Below are positions 17,116 to 25,529 of a stretch of 34,169 bases of DNA, one piece after another. Each line of letters begins with the position of its first letter. The first letter of the stretch is position 1. The position numbers were made by a program, and so were the translations under genes. The notes beneath the pieces are model-generated. The model made no database searches. It was not told the origin of the DNA and saw nothing but the letters and a program-made list of their open reading frames with translations. This DNA is from Promethearchaeota archaeon (GTDB lineage Archaea > Asgardarchaeota > Lokiarchaeia > Sigynarchaeales > SOKP01), in contig WJIN01000056.1 in the NCBI GenBank assembly GCA_014730295.1, forward strand, positions 1-34,169. The letters run 5' to 3'.

Positions 17116-19551
17116 ATGACAGAATTCAAAATTAATAAGTATTTAACATTAAAACTTGAATATGGCAAGACAAAAATATATGTAGGAGGCAAACTCTTTC
17201 GGCAATGTAAGTTTCTCTTATTAGATCTTCCCATCGATGAAATTACTGAATTAGATAATATTCAATCGATTGATGAAGCCTCCCAAAAGCTAGCTTACGA
17301 TTTAGAGAGAAATTCCAGAGAATATGAAATTCCCCCCGAGGTGGAATTTTGGGGTCATTGTTCAAATCTCCAAGTATGGGCGGAAAACCAGTATAATAGT
17401 CAATTATTGCATCGAAATTTAGCTTTTCCACTGCTTAAAAGTTTAGAACAGGAAGGTGACCTAATAGCAAAAAGAGTATTTAAAGATGAAATTGCCAAAA
17501 GGTTTGATTCTGGGTTTTTACCCGTTATTAGATATTTGCTGAATGGAAAATATTTAGATATCTTCAACCTTGAGGAACTAAAGACACTATTATTCGATGA
17601 TTCTGATAATTTCAAACCAGCTCTATCAAAACTAATGCAAGAAAAAAATTGGAGTGAAAAATGGATATATCCAATTCTGAAACGAATGATAGATGAGGGG
17701 AACTCTACAGTAAAAAATAAATTGCAGAGAGAAATAGCACAAAATTATACTAGCGCTAAAAAAGAAGATTTAGCATCTTTGAAACTTAATTCCTATTTGG
17801 ATTTTTTGCCTGAAGAGACTATTCAAAAGCTCTTATTTACATCAGAGAACAAACAATCTGATCTTCTTAAAGATTTACTCACATCGAGAAAAGATATTGC
17901 ATTTCCACTGCTTAAAAAACTAACTGATGTAGGAAATGACCTCGCGAGAGACATTATCAAAGAGAAAATCTTTAATATGATCAAAAAGGGAGAATATGTT
18001 CGACATTATATTCGAGATGGTCTTTTAGGAGCATTGAATAAAGATGATCTTTACTCCTTTTTTTTTAATACTGATGGTAATCCAAAAACCTTTTTTCAAA
18101 ATTATTTAGAAGATGAGGATTTAAGTTTGGGGATTGCATTTCCTTGTTTACGCTCACTATCAGAATTGCGAATCGGTTCGGCTGATGATATTCTAAAGAC
18201 TGAACTCATAAATCGGGCTAAAACAAATAAAAATCAAGTACTAACATCTCTAATAAGTGAGGGATATTTTGGATTATTTGGCCAACAAGAATATGTTTCA
18301 CTGTTTGGAAAAAGTGTCAATCTAAAGGGAGAAATTATCCCTGTTAAAAACAATAAATTGATTGTAAAAAGTAAAAATCTCAAGCATATTAAGAACATTG
18401 GAAGACTCCTCGAATATAAAAACTTGAAGGATCTGGAAATTTCAGATAATTTTAAACTTGAGGGATTGGATATTCTGGGAACTTTGACAAACATACGGCG
18501 ATTAAACCTATCCCATAATTCTATTCAAAATATTAATGGATTAAAGCCCCTTACCAGATTAGAAGAACTTTATCTCCAATCTAATCGTATAAACGATATA
18601 GAAGGATTGGAACATTTTATATATTTGAAAATCCTAAATCTTTCTTATAATTACATTCATAATATTCACATATTAGAGGAACTCGATAACTTGGAATATG
18701 TGAGTCTCCAAAGAAATAATATCTCTAAAATTGAAGGGTTGAAAAATTGTACCAAATTAAAATTTTTAAATCTCTCTTTTAATGAAATCTCACACATAAC
18801 TGGGTTGGACACATTAACAGAAATCGAGGAACTAGATCTCTCACGCAACAATATTGTTGAAATACAAGGATTAGAAAAACTTGTAAACCTAAAAAAGCTC
18901 GATCTCAGGTATAATCAAATTTCGAAAATAGACGGGTTGGAATCCCTTAAAAATCTAAGGGAACTAAATTTATCGAATAATAATATCAAAAAAATTCAAG
19001 GATTGGAAGATCTTGATAATTTACAAGTCTTAAACCTTCTTGGGAATAATATATCTAAAATTAACAACTTAAAAAACACAACGAACATACGAATATTAAA
19101 TTTGGCAAACAACGAAATCGAGAAAATTAAGGATATAAAGAGAAATAAGAGTCTTTTGGAACTATATCTCGGATGGAACAAGCTCAGCGAACTGGAAGGT
19201 TTAGATTTCTTGACAAATTTACAAATTTTAGATGTTTCGAATAATCATATAAATGAAATCAATAATATAGCAGAATTAATGAATCTAAAAGAATTATGGT
19301 TAATGAATAATAATATATCAGAGATTAAGAGTTTAGATACATTAATTAATTTAACTAAATTGAATCTAAATGGGAATCAAATCCGGGAGATTAAAGGATT
19401 ACAATACTTAGACAATTTACAACAATTATCTATTCGGAATAATCCAGTCGTATCATCATTATCGCAAAATTCGGAAAAATTAGCGATCGATGCTAATGGA
19501 GTCGCTAAAAATCCAATGAATTTTGTAGAGTTTTGTAAAAAATTGAAATAA
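17116..19551 (+). CDS. Large protein with alpha-helical repeats and SDS22-like leucine-rich repeats
   Basis: The 811-residue protein has three parts. Residues 1-95 are a small N-terminal region. Residues 96-400 hold four helical repeats of about 75 residues, each beginning with a pattern like AFPLLKSLEQEGD and continuing into a charged helix; copies start near 103, 184, 262 and 341. Residues about 425-790 are some sixteen 22-residue leucine-rich repeats of the SDS22 type, with L-x-L-S-x-N-x-I-x-x-I-x-G-L-E as the unit. No signal peptide or membrane anchor is seen, so it is cytoplasmic and likely a protein-binding scaffold. It converges on the small TNSSSSS protein gene, 31 bases apart. The partner is unknown. 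Confidence 0.8.
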   Translation: MTEFKINKYLTLKLEYGKTKIYVGGKLFRQCKFLLLDLPIDEITELDNIQSIDEASQKLAYDLERNSREYEIPPEVEFWGHCSNLQVWAENQYNSQLLHRNLAFPLLKSLEQEGDLIAKRVFKDEIAKRFDSGFLPVIRYLLNGKYLDIFNLEELKTLLFDDSDNFKPALSKLMQEKNWSEKWIYPILKRMIDEGNSTVKNKLQREIAQNYTSAKKEDLASLKLNSYLDFLPEETIQKLLFTSENKQSDLLKDLLTSRKDIAFPLLKKLTDVGNDLARDIIKEKIFNMIKKGEYVRHYIRDGLLGALNKDDLYSFFFNTDGNPKTFFQNYLEDEDLSLGIAFPCLRSLSELRIGSADDILKTELINRAKTNKNQVLTSLISEGYFGLFGQQEYVSLFGKSVNLKGEIIPVKNNKLIVKSKNLKHIKNIGRLLEYKNLKDLEISDNFKLEGLDILGTLTNIRRLNLSHNSIQNINGLKPLTRLEELYLQSNRINDIEGLEHFIYLKILNLSYNYIHNIHILEELDNLEYVSLQRNNISKIEGLKNCTKLKFLNLSFNEISHITGLDTLTEIEELDLSRNNIVEIQGLEKLVNLKKLDLRYNQISKIDGLESLKNLRELNLSNNNIKKIQGLEDLDNLQVLNLLGNNISKINNLKNTTNIRILNLANNEIEKIKDIKRNKSLLELYLGWNKLSELEGLDFLTNLQILDVSNNHINEINNIAELMNLKELWLMNNNISEIKSLDTLINLTKLNLNGNQIREIKGLQYLDNLQQLSIRNNPVVSSLSQNSEKLAIDANGVAKNPMNFVEFCKKLK

Positions 19552-19555
19552 GGAG

Positions 19556-19563
19556 AAAAAAAA
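19556..19563 (-). terminator. T8 tract ending the radical SAM unit
   Basis: On the minus strand, a run of eight T lies about 20 bases after the stop of the TNSSSSS protein gene and just after the end of the convergent LRR gene. It is a plausible poly-T terminator for the two-gene radical SAM message. Confidence 0.35.
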
Positions 19564-19582
19564 GAATGATGATATCAGACAT

Positions 19583-19987
19583 TCATCCATCTATTCCAAC
19601 ATATAGAAGAAGGAGATCATCTCTGACTAGATTCTCACGTTCTTTACGAATATCATAGAGACGTAATTTATTAGATAATTCATCATCTCTCTGAACAAAT
19701 CCCATATATGGTTCCCAATCATCGGGAACGAGATCACCTTCTCCCCAGTCAGTCACACAGATAGATGCGTAATAGAAATTATAATCCTTTTCCAAATCGG
19801 CAGCTTCAATTTTATATCTTTCAGGAGTTCCATTATCTTGATAAAAGTAATTTGCAAAATGTTCAGGAATTCCATATTCGCTGAATAATTCGTTTAAATC
19901 TTTGCCCTCTCTTACAGCTAGTATTACTGGTGCTGATGATGAGCTAGAGTTAGTCACAAATCCGTTAATTACCTTGATAATTCGCAT
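19583..19987 (-). CDS. Small acidic protein with an N-terminal TNSSSSS motif; likely radical SAM substrate
   Basis: About 134 residues. The N-terminus MRIIKVINGFVTNSSSSSAP resembles a motif I recall at the start of many short uncharacterised proteins (basic residues, then GFVTNSSSSSF), although the usual Phe after the serines is Ala-Pro here. The rest is acidic and aromatic, with no cysteine cluster apart from one Cys, and ends in YVGIDG. The frame could open at a TTG (20008) or an ATG (19993). I chose the ATG at 19987 because it gives the motif its usual spacing from the start. It lies 24 bases after the radical SAM/SPASM gene on the same strand, so the two are co-transcribed. Substrate status is inferred from this pairing. 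Confidence 0.65.
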   Translation of the reverse strand: MRIIKVINGFVTNSSSSSAPVILAVREGKDLNELFSEYGIPEHFANYFYQDNGTPERYKIEAADLEKDYNFYYASICVTDWGEGDLVPDDWEPYMGFVQRDDELSNKLRLYDIRKERENLVRDDLLLLYVGIDG

Positions 19988-20011
19988 ATACATTAACTGG
20001 TTTAACAAAAT

Positions 20012-21244
20012 TTAAATCTTTTTAATATTATCCCTTTCTAAGGAACATACAGCAATCTCTGGAATAATTGGACAACCTCCCCAGCAACTTGTAAAGAAGT
20101 CACATTCCTTACACCCTTTATATCGAGGGTGAGTTATTGTATCCCGAAATCCTGTGAAGATATCGTGATTCCACGCTTCCAATAGATTGAATTCATGTAA
20201 ATCTACCCCATTATGCTCCTGCATAAAAGAGCATGGTTTAGCCTTTAAGTTCCAATCCACGTAGCAAGAATAACGGGACCCATTGCATCCATCAATAGAT
20301 TCAGGTAAGAAGGGCATTTTTCGTAGGAAGGGTGCTGAACACGCATCAAAATGTAGCGCTATATTTTTTGATTGACAAAATGCAGTGATTTCTATAAATT
20401 CTCTAATTAATGTTTTTTCCTCCTTGGTGGTGATTATTTGATCTCTCATAGTCTTACCTCGTCCATTCGGTTTGAAGAGTAAGAAAACAACTCCAGAGAT
20501 ATCAACCTTTTCGTATTTTTTTAAAATGTCAAGTAAAGATGGGACATTTTCCTTAAGTAATACTATATGAACATTTGTCTTAATATTCATTTGTCTCAAC
20601 TTTTTTACCGCATCTAACGTTTGCGTGAAATGAGACTTGTTATAACTTACTGCAACGGCCCCACAATACTTTTTAGAAGATACCAGGATTTCTTTTGTGA
20701 GATTCGACCCATTGGTCGTATAATTCGGAATGATATCGGCTTCTTTACGTAACTTTTTTAAGATTTGAGTGAAGTTTGGATGAAGAGTAGGTTCACCACC
20801 TCCCAGAGCTATTTGTAAAACTCTTGCTTCCTTCATACGTAATAACAGATAGTTAAAATCTTCCATAGAGATGATATCTCCCTTCCCTAATGGTTTGGCA
20901 GACATATAACAAAAGGGACATTGCATATTGCATTCGTTATTAAGCGACAGATCAATGAGAATAGGAGTATGAGTGGTTAATAGAAAAGACTCGCCCGTTT
21001 TAATGGAGGGTTCGAAGAGAAATTTGATTTTTTGCCCAGAGGGATTAGGGATAACTCTATGTAGAAAGCTTTTTTCTTCATTGGTCAATTCCTTCTTATA
21101 TGCCGCTTTAACTACAAGTTTAAATCCTTCCTTATCTAGCATAAGAGTAGATCCATTTTTTTGGTTGAATATGATCCCCCCAAAAGCTTCATTTCTTGCA
21201 ATTATTTGATTGTCCATTTCCTTAGTGAAAAAGAGTTTAAACAT
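20012..21244 (-). CDS. Radical SAM/SPASM enzyme with an N-terminal RRE-like region
   Basis: The 410-residue enzyme has three parts. Residues 15-65 resemble PqqD-like recognition domains (FGGIIFNQKNGSTLMLDKEG). The radical SAM core has the cluster motif CNMQCPFC (C105, C109, C112) and the GGGEP strand (148-152). The C-terminal SPASM domain has C320, C327 and C338, then the exact CX2CX5CX3C pattern C378, C381, C387, C391, followed by C400, enough to bind two extra iron-sulfur clusters. Enzymes of this build usually modify ribosomally made peptides or proteins. It is followed directly by the TNSSSSS protein gene, its likely substrate. The chemistry (thioether, C-C bond, epimerisation or other) cannot be read from sequence. 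Confidence 0.88.
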   Translation of the reverse strand: MFKLFFTKEMDNQIIARNEAFGGIIFNQKNGSTLMLDKEGFKLVVKAAYKKELTNEEKSFLHRVIPNPSGQKIKFLFEPSIKTGESFLLTTHTPILIDLSLNNECNMQCPFCYMSAKPLGKGDIISMEDFNYLLLRMKEARVLQIALGGGEPTLHPNFTQILKKLRKEADIIPNYTTNGSNLTKEILVSSKKYCGAVAVSYNKSHFTQTLDAVKKLRQMNIKTNVHIVLLKENVPSLLDILKKYEKVDISGVVFLLFKPNGRGKTMRDQIITTKEEKTLIREFIEITAFCQSKNIALHFDACSAPFLRKMPFLPESIDGCNGSRYSCYVDWNLKAKPCSFMQEHNGVDLHEFNLLEAWNHDIFTGFRDTITHPRYKGCKECDFFTSCWGGCPIIPEIAVCSLERDNIKKI

Positions 21245-21471
21245 TTCTATAAATGCATTATCAATTAAGAATAAAACTACGAAAAAATCGATTTTAACTA
21301 CAATAAATCTTCTCTTATATTTTTTTTGGATAATATTGGTCTCTTTTACCTCTAAACTTACGCAGAACTTTAATTAATGGACAAAAGAACGCCGTAGAAG
21401 TCAAAAAAAAGATTGCAAAAAAGAATTAAACTATGCATAATTTGTATTTTCTAAATTTAATGGTGAATTTA

Positions 21472-21675
21472 ATGAGTATCGAAAAGCTTGAAAAACAAGT
21501 GGATGAGCTAATGGAGCAACGAGATGAGCTAGAAGAGAATTGCGATAATCTTCCTCAATGCCAAGATGAGGATGGTTGTGAATCCTGTGATATTTATACG
21601 AAAATTGAAAAAATTGATAACAAAATTGAGGAAATAGAAGAACAAATTGAAAAACTAATCGCAGAAGACGAATAA
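21472..21675 (+). CDS. Small coiled-coil hairpin protein with a four-cysteine turn
   Basis: The 67-residue protein is two charged helices joined by a cysteine-rich turn. Helix one is MSIEKLEKQVDELMEQRDEL; the turn holds C24, C30, C36 and C39 (CX5CX5CX2C); helix two is rich in I, E and K heptads. The cysteines would bind one metal ion at the tip of an antiparallel coiled coil. In-frame ATGs exist at 21433 and 21460. I chose 21472 because GGTGA, complementary to the 16S tail, lies five bases before it. The gene is divergent from the radical SAM unit, about 230 bases away. I do not recognise a named family. Confidence 0.6.
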   Translation: MSIEKLEKQVDELMEQRDELEENCDNLPQCQDEDGCESCDIYTKIEKIDNKIEEIEEQIEKLIAEDE

Positions 21676-21869
21676 CGTTATTTTACACTTTAATTGAATC
21701 TGCTTTTCTTTCCATACTAACCCATCTCTTCTCAATTATTTACTTCTTTTGTTTTTTCTTTTTACTATTCTCTAATCTCTTTAAATGTTATTTCTTAATT
21801 CATCAAGAATCTTCATAATACTGATTTTGAAAAATAAAAAAAGATAAGAATAAATAGTATTCATAGAAA

Positions 21870-22649
21870 CTATATCCCGGACATCTTATATAACGTTCTA
21901 AGGGCTCTACTCATAATATATTGCTGAATTTGTCTGCTCCCGCCGACAATCTCTTGAATTCTGGAGATGTTTATATAATCATGCATTAAAGTATTATCAC
22001 AAAGTCCAGCGCCGCCCATCAAATTCCCTGCTTCATAACAAACATCCTTGGACAGTTTTGCTGACTGATATTTCAGTTGAGATGCTGAGGCCACCATTGC
22101 CTGTTGGATATTTCCTGGAATCTCCATATCACCCCCAAATTTTTCAACTTTCTCGTCATATGCTTGGCAGAACTTAAGCATTCCCAAACTAAGATTTGTG
22201 GTTTGGGCCCATAAATCGCTCAGTAAAAATCCAACGCCTTGGAACTTAAGTATCTCTTGATTAAACTGCTCTCTTAAGTTAGCATAGATAGCAGCGTGCG
22301 CAACAGAGCCCCAACACTGTGCTAAACTCATAATCGCAATCGAAATTCTCTCAGGAACCAATCCTTCGAAAAGATATTCCCTCCCTTTTCCGGGAGCTCC
22401 TAATACATATTCCTTCGGCACATGTAGGTCATTTAATTCCTCTTTTCCCAACCATAATTTTGGTACCCAAGGAATATTAACTCTCTCAACCCTAAATCCA
22501 TCCCAGCTTGTATCGATTAAAAACTGAGCCATTTGATTAGGATTATTGGCTTCTGTGGTTGCGTAACATACCACATATCCAGTCTGTGTAAGAATATAAA
22601 ACCCTTTTAGAGGATTAATCTGCATTCTTTTTATTTTTCTTCTTTTCAA
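21870..22649 (-). CDS. N-terminally truncated acyl-CoA dehydrogenase (possible pseudogene)
   Basis: From about residue 25 the protein aligns closely with the second half of the two full paralogs in this window, from YATTEANNPNQMAQFL through GLVPERISIA to the C-terminal GGSRQIQQYIMSRALRTLY. The first 180 or so residues of the paralogs, including the N-terminal helical domain and most of the flavin-contacting beta domain, are missing. The first 25 residues here are unrelated and basic (KRRKIKRMQ). I see no trace of the missing half in the following 110 bases. It could not bind FAD in the normal way. It is either decaying or a partner subunit for a paralog. It is divergent from a full-length copy. 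Confidence 0.75.
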   Translation of the reverse strand: MKRRKIKRMQINPLKGFYILTQTGYVVCYATTEANNPNQMAQFLIDTSWDGFRVERVNIPWVPKLWLGKEELNDLHVPKEYVLGAPGKGREYLFEGLVPERISIAIMSLAQCWGSVAHAAIYANLREQFNQEILKFQGVGFLLSDLWAQTTNLSLGMLKFCQAYDEKVEKFGGDMEIPGNIQQAMVASASQLKYQSAKLSKDVCYEAGNLMGGAGLCDNTLMHDYINISRIQEIVGGSRQIQQYIMSRALRTLYKMSGI

Positions 22650-22772
22650 AAAAGCTTAAAAATTCGTGTTAATCTTTTTATACTTCATCAACAAAGCATA
22701 TAATTAGAAATAGTAGTAGTAAATACTGCTAAAATAGATTAGAATAAATAAGAAAAATATGTGAAAAGAAAG

Positions 22773-24068
22773 ATGGGTCAAAAATTTCAGACTCAGGCTA
22801 TAAATGATGATATTTTAGAAGGATTAAGTTTGAAGAATCGCTACAACTTCTTAAATAATAATCTTATGAGTATATTAACGCCTGACGAGTTTGGATTTCT
22901 CAGAGATGTGCAAAGGTTTTGCATGAGATATGAAAAAAAGAATGAAATCACACATGGACCAGAAGAAGATATTTATGAATGGATTCCCGATTTCGGGAAG
23001 AAAGGTTACATTTCAAGGGCACATCCGTTTAAAGAGTGTGATCTTAATTATGAAGAACATGGACTTACAGTTGAATTGATGCGAAATTTGGCGATGGATA
23101 TGTTCGATCCCCAATTTGCTATGGCAGGAGGGGCAACTGTTCTTGCAATTAATCCACTCCATTGGCATCATGATGATGTTCCTATCAGGTTAGAAGCGTT
23201 AAAGGATTTAGTTACTGGAGATGCTCCTGGATGTATATGTATTACAGAGCCAGAAAGGGGATCTGATGCCGTCCACCAACTCACAACGTGCGATGAGCAA
23301 GAGGACGGAAGTTATATTATAAATGGGGATAAAATCTATAATACCAACGCTCCGAGAAGTAAATGGTCAATAATCTATGCCACAGCTGAGAAGAATAACG
23401 GCAATAAAATGGCCCAGTTCCTTGTCAACACTTCATGGGAAGGTTGGCACTGTGAGAGAGTCTTTATCCCGTGGGTTCCGAAAGTACATTTAGGAAGGGA
23501 ACATTTTGACAATCTTCGTATCCCAGCAGAATATATCTTAGGAGGGGTGGGAAAAGGTCGAGAACATTTGTTTGAAGGTCTTGTTCCCGAGCGGATTGGA
23601 ATCGCTATTATGGCTATATGTGAATGCTGGGGGTCTGTAGCGCATGCTGCAATCTATGCAAACATGAGAAAGCAATTCGACCAAGAGATTCTTAAATTTC
23701 AAGGGGTAGGTTTCTTGCTCTCGGAACTCTGGTCAAAAACTACCAATTTAACGCTAGCTCTCTTAAAATTTTGTGAAGCATTCGATGAAAAAGTCGAGAA
23801 GTTCGGCGGTGAGGATAAGATCCCCAAAAATATAAGTCAAGCCATGGTCTCGGCAGCAAGTCAATTGAAATTCCATTGTACATCTCTCTGTAAAGATGTT
23901 TGTTATGAAGCGGCCAACTTAATGGGGGGAGCGGGACTCTGTGATAACACTTTAATGCAAGATTATATAGGAATTTCTCGAATCCAAGAAATAGTTGGCG
24001 GATCACGTCAAATCCAGCAATATATCATGTCGTTAGCCTTACGGACGCTCTTTAAAATGTCAGTCTAA
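22773..24068 (+). CDS. Acyl-CoA dehydrogenase family protein
   Basis: The 431-residue protein has the full three-domain layout: N-terminal helices, a beta domain with ITEPERGSDAVHQL, and a C-terminal helical domain. It would oxidise an acyl-CoA at the alpha-beta bond and pass electrons to an ETF-like carrier. The usual catalytic Glu in the C-terminal motif is replaced: the local sequence is IVGGSRQIQ where medium-chain enzymes have IYEGTSQIQ. A Glu in LVPERIGIA lies at the alternative position used by isovaleryl- and long-chain-acyl-CoA dehydrogenases. A GTG four codons upstream (22761) is possible; I chose the ATG because conservation with the paralog begins there. No ETF genes are nearby. 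The substrate is unknown. Confidence 0.88.
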   Translation: MGQKFQTQAINDDILEGLSLKNRYNFLNNNLMSILTPDEFGFLRDVQRFCMRYEKKNEITHGPEEDIYEWIPDFGKKGYISRAHPFKECDLNYEEHGLTVELMRNLAMDMFDPQFAMAGGATVLAINPLHWHHDDVPIRLEALKDLVTGDAPGCICITEPERGSDAVHQLTTCDEQEDGSYIINGDKIYNTNAPRSKWSIIYATAEKNNGNKMAQFLVNTSWEGWHCERVFIPWVPKVHLGREHFDNLRIPAEYILGGVGKGREHLFEGLVPERIGIAIMAICECWGSVAHAAIYANMRKQFDQEILKFQGVGFLLSELWSKTTNLTLALLKFCEAFDEKVEKFGGEDKIPKNISQAMVSAASQLKFHCTSLCKDVCYEAANLMGGAGLCDNTLMQDYIGISRIQEIVGGSRQIQQYIMSLALRTLFKMSV

Positions 24069-24079
24069 GTAAACACAAA

Positions 24080-24094
24080 TTTTTTTTTATTTTC
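24080..24094 (+). terminator. Poly-T terminator after the acyl-CoA dehydrogenase
   Basis: A run of nine T, one A, and four T begins 12 bases after the stop codon. This fits an archaeal T-tract terminator. Confidence 0.45.
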
Positions 24095-24146
24095 TACTAT
24101 TTAGTTTCATTTTTAATTGAAAAATCGAGAGAAATAGAGATGATTC

Positions 24147-24340
24147 TTATTTTAAGAGAAGGATATATAAAATAATATTACGGAGAGGGTTATCCCCTAA
24201 ATCATAGTTTGGCTTATAATCGGCGATAACAATGGTATTATCTTCCTTTAAAATCAAATCGGGTTCAATTGTGATTGGATCTATTATATCCAAATTTACT
24301 GGATTTTTTAAAGTAATTCTTAGGATCCCTCCCGTAAATT
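24147..24340 (-). pseudogene. Decayed PD-(D/E)XK nuclease domain overlapping the LRR gene's end
   Basis: In the frame one base off the LRR gene, the minus strand reads through about 60 codons that include EPDLILKEDNTIVIADYKPNY. This closely matches the core GRPDLVLKQKDGNKIVIADYKPNY region of the intact gene at 25530-26231. After it the frame continues a few codons and stops, with the QxxxY part missing. The first third overlaps the C-terminal codons of the LRR gene. The LRR protein may once have been fused to this domain, with a frameshift near its residue 366, or the fragment is a separate relic of a duplicated nuclease gene. Confidence 0.6.
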
Positions 24341-25452
24341 TTTTTATAGAGTTTTTCCAAGACGGGAGGAACCGACGTGAAGTTATTTCCTTCGAGCGAA
24401 GGGAGCCTATTCAACACTATTAACGAGTCGGGAAGCGTGGTGAGCCGATTATTACCTAATTGAAATCCCTTTAGTTTAGAGAGGTTGCCCAAGGATTCGG
24501 GAACCGAGGTCAATCGATTTTTCTTTACATATAAACTTTCCAAGGCTGTGAGGTTTCCAATGGTTTCTGGCAGATTTTCTAATTGGTTATGATTTAGATT
24601 CAGCTCATCTAAACGAGTGAGATTTCCAATAGAATCTGGTAGTGAATTCAATTCATTGTGGTCGAGTAAAAGCGTTCGCAGCTCGGTAAGGCGTCCAATT
24701 GTATCGGGAAGCTCACAGAGCTTGTTATGCGATAAGTATAGGTGTTTAAGCGTGTTTATATTACCAATGGATTTCGAAAGTTCTGTAATTTTGTTGTACA
24801 TCAAATTTAAAGAGCTTAACTCGGCAAAGGTGCCGATGGCGTCGGGAAGAGAGGTAAGCTCGCAATGATCTAAATCCAACCCAGTAAGATTTGGCAAGTC
24901 CAGTTTATATTCGGGGATTTCAGTGATAGGGGTATGACCCAAATGTAGCAACTTGATTGACTTTACCTTCCCGATTACTTCGGGTATTGTTGAAAAGTTA
25001 TTCCCGTCTAAATTTAGAACTTCAAGTAATTTTAGATTCTCTAATGAATCGGGAAGCATAGAAAGATTATTAAATCGGACACGTAAATATTTTAATTGTG
25101 TTAAGTTCCTTATGGAATTGGGAAGGCTTGTTAATCGACACTTGAAAAAATAAATCTCCTTTAGGGCGTTTAGGTTACCAATTGACTCGGGAAGTTCTTT
25201 CAGAGTAGATCTATTGACGTTTAATGTTTCTAAGGAGGATAAATTCCCGAGCGATTCGGGAAGCTTCGGGATATTGCATTCATAAAGACTCAGCGCGTTT
25301 ACCCGATTGCCTTGTATAGTACATGCGGTTTTCTTATTAAGCCATGTCCCATCGATAACCTTTATGCTTTTTCCTGTAATGTTTTCAATTTCCTTTAAAA
25401 CCTTTACGTCCTGCTCTTCAATTTCCTTACCTCTAAACGTAATTGATGCCAT
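24265..25452 (-). CDS. SHOC2-like leucine-rich-repeat protein
   Basis: The 395-residue protein has a short N-terminal cap (1-50) and about thirteen 23-residue leucine-rich repeats from residue 50 to 355, with the unit L-P-x-S-I-G-N-L-x-x-L-x-x-L-x-L-x-x-N-x-L. These are the LRR type of plant PIRL and animal SHOC2, unlike the SDS22 type in the larger LRR protein of this window. No signal peptide or membrane segment is present, so it acts in the cytoplasm as a binding surface. The last 30 residues are basic and overlap, in another frame, a decayed nuclease domain, so the C-terminus may be the product of a frameshift. It lies 78 bases after the PD-(D/E)XK gene on the same strand. Confidence 0.8.
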   Translation of the reverse strand: MASITFRGKEIEEQDVKVLKEIENITGKSIKVIDGTWLNKKTACTIQGNRVNALSLYECNIPKLPESLGNLSSLETLNVNRSTLKELPESIGNLNALKEIYFFKCRLTSLPNSIRNLTQLKYLRVRFNNLSMLPDSLENLKLLEVLNLDGNNFSTIPEVIGKVKSIKLLHLGHTPITEIPEYKLDLPNLTGLDLDHCELTSLPDAIGTFAELSSLNLMYNKITELSKSIGNINTLKHLYLSHNKLCELPDTIGRLTELRTLLLDHNELNSLPDSIGNLTRLDELNLNHNQLENLPETIGNLTALESLYVKKNRLTSVPESLGNLSKLKGFQLGNNRLTTLPDSLIVLNRLPSLEGNNFTSVPPVLEKLYKKIYGRDPKNYFKKSSKFGYNRSNHN

Positions 25453-25529
25453 AACAATTTGCTATTTTTTTCGCTTTGATTATAAATTATTAAGAAATGT
25501 GGGTTTATATATCTTTACCGGTCGCGGAT

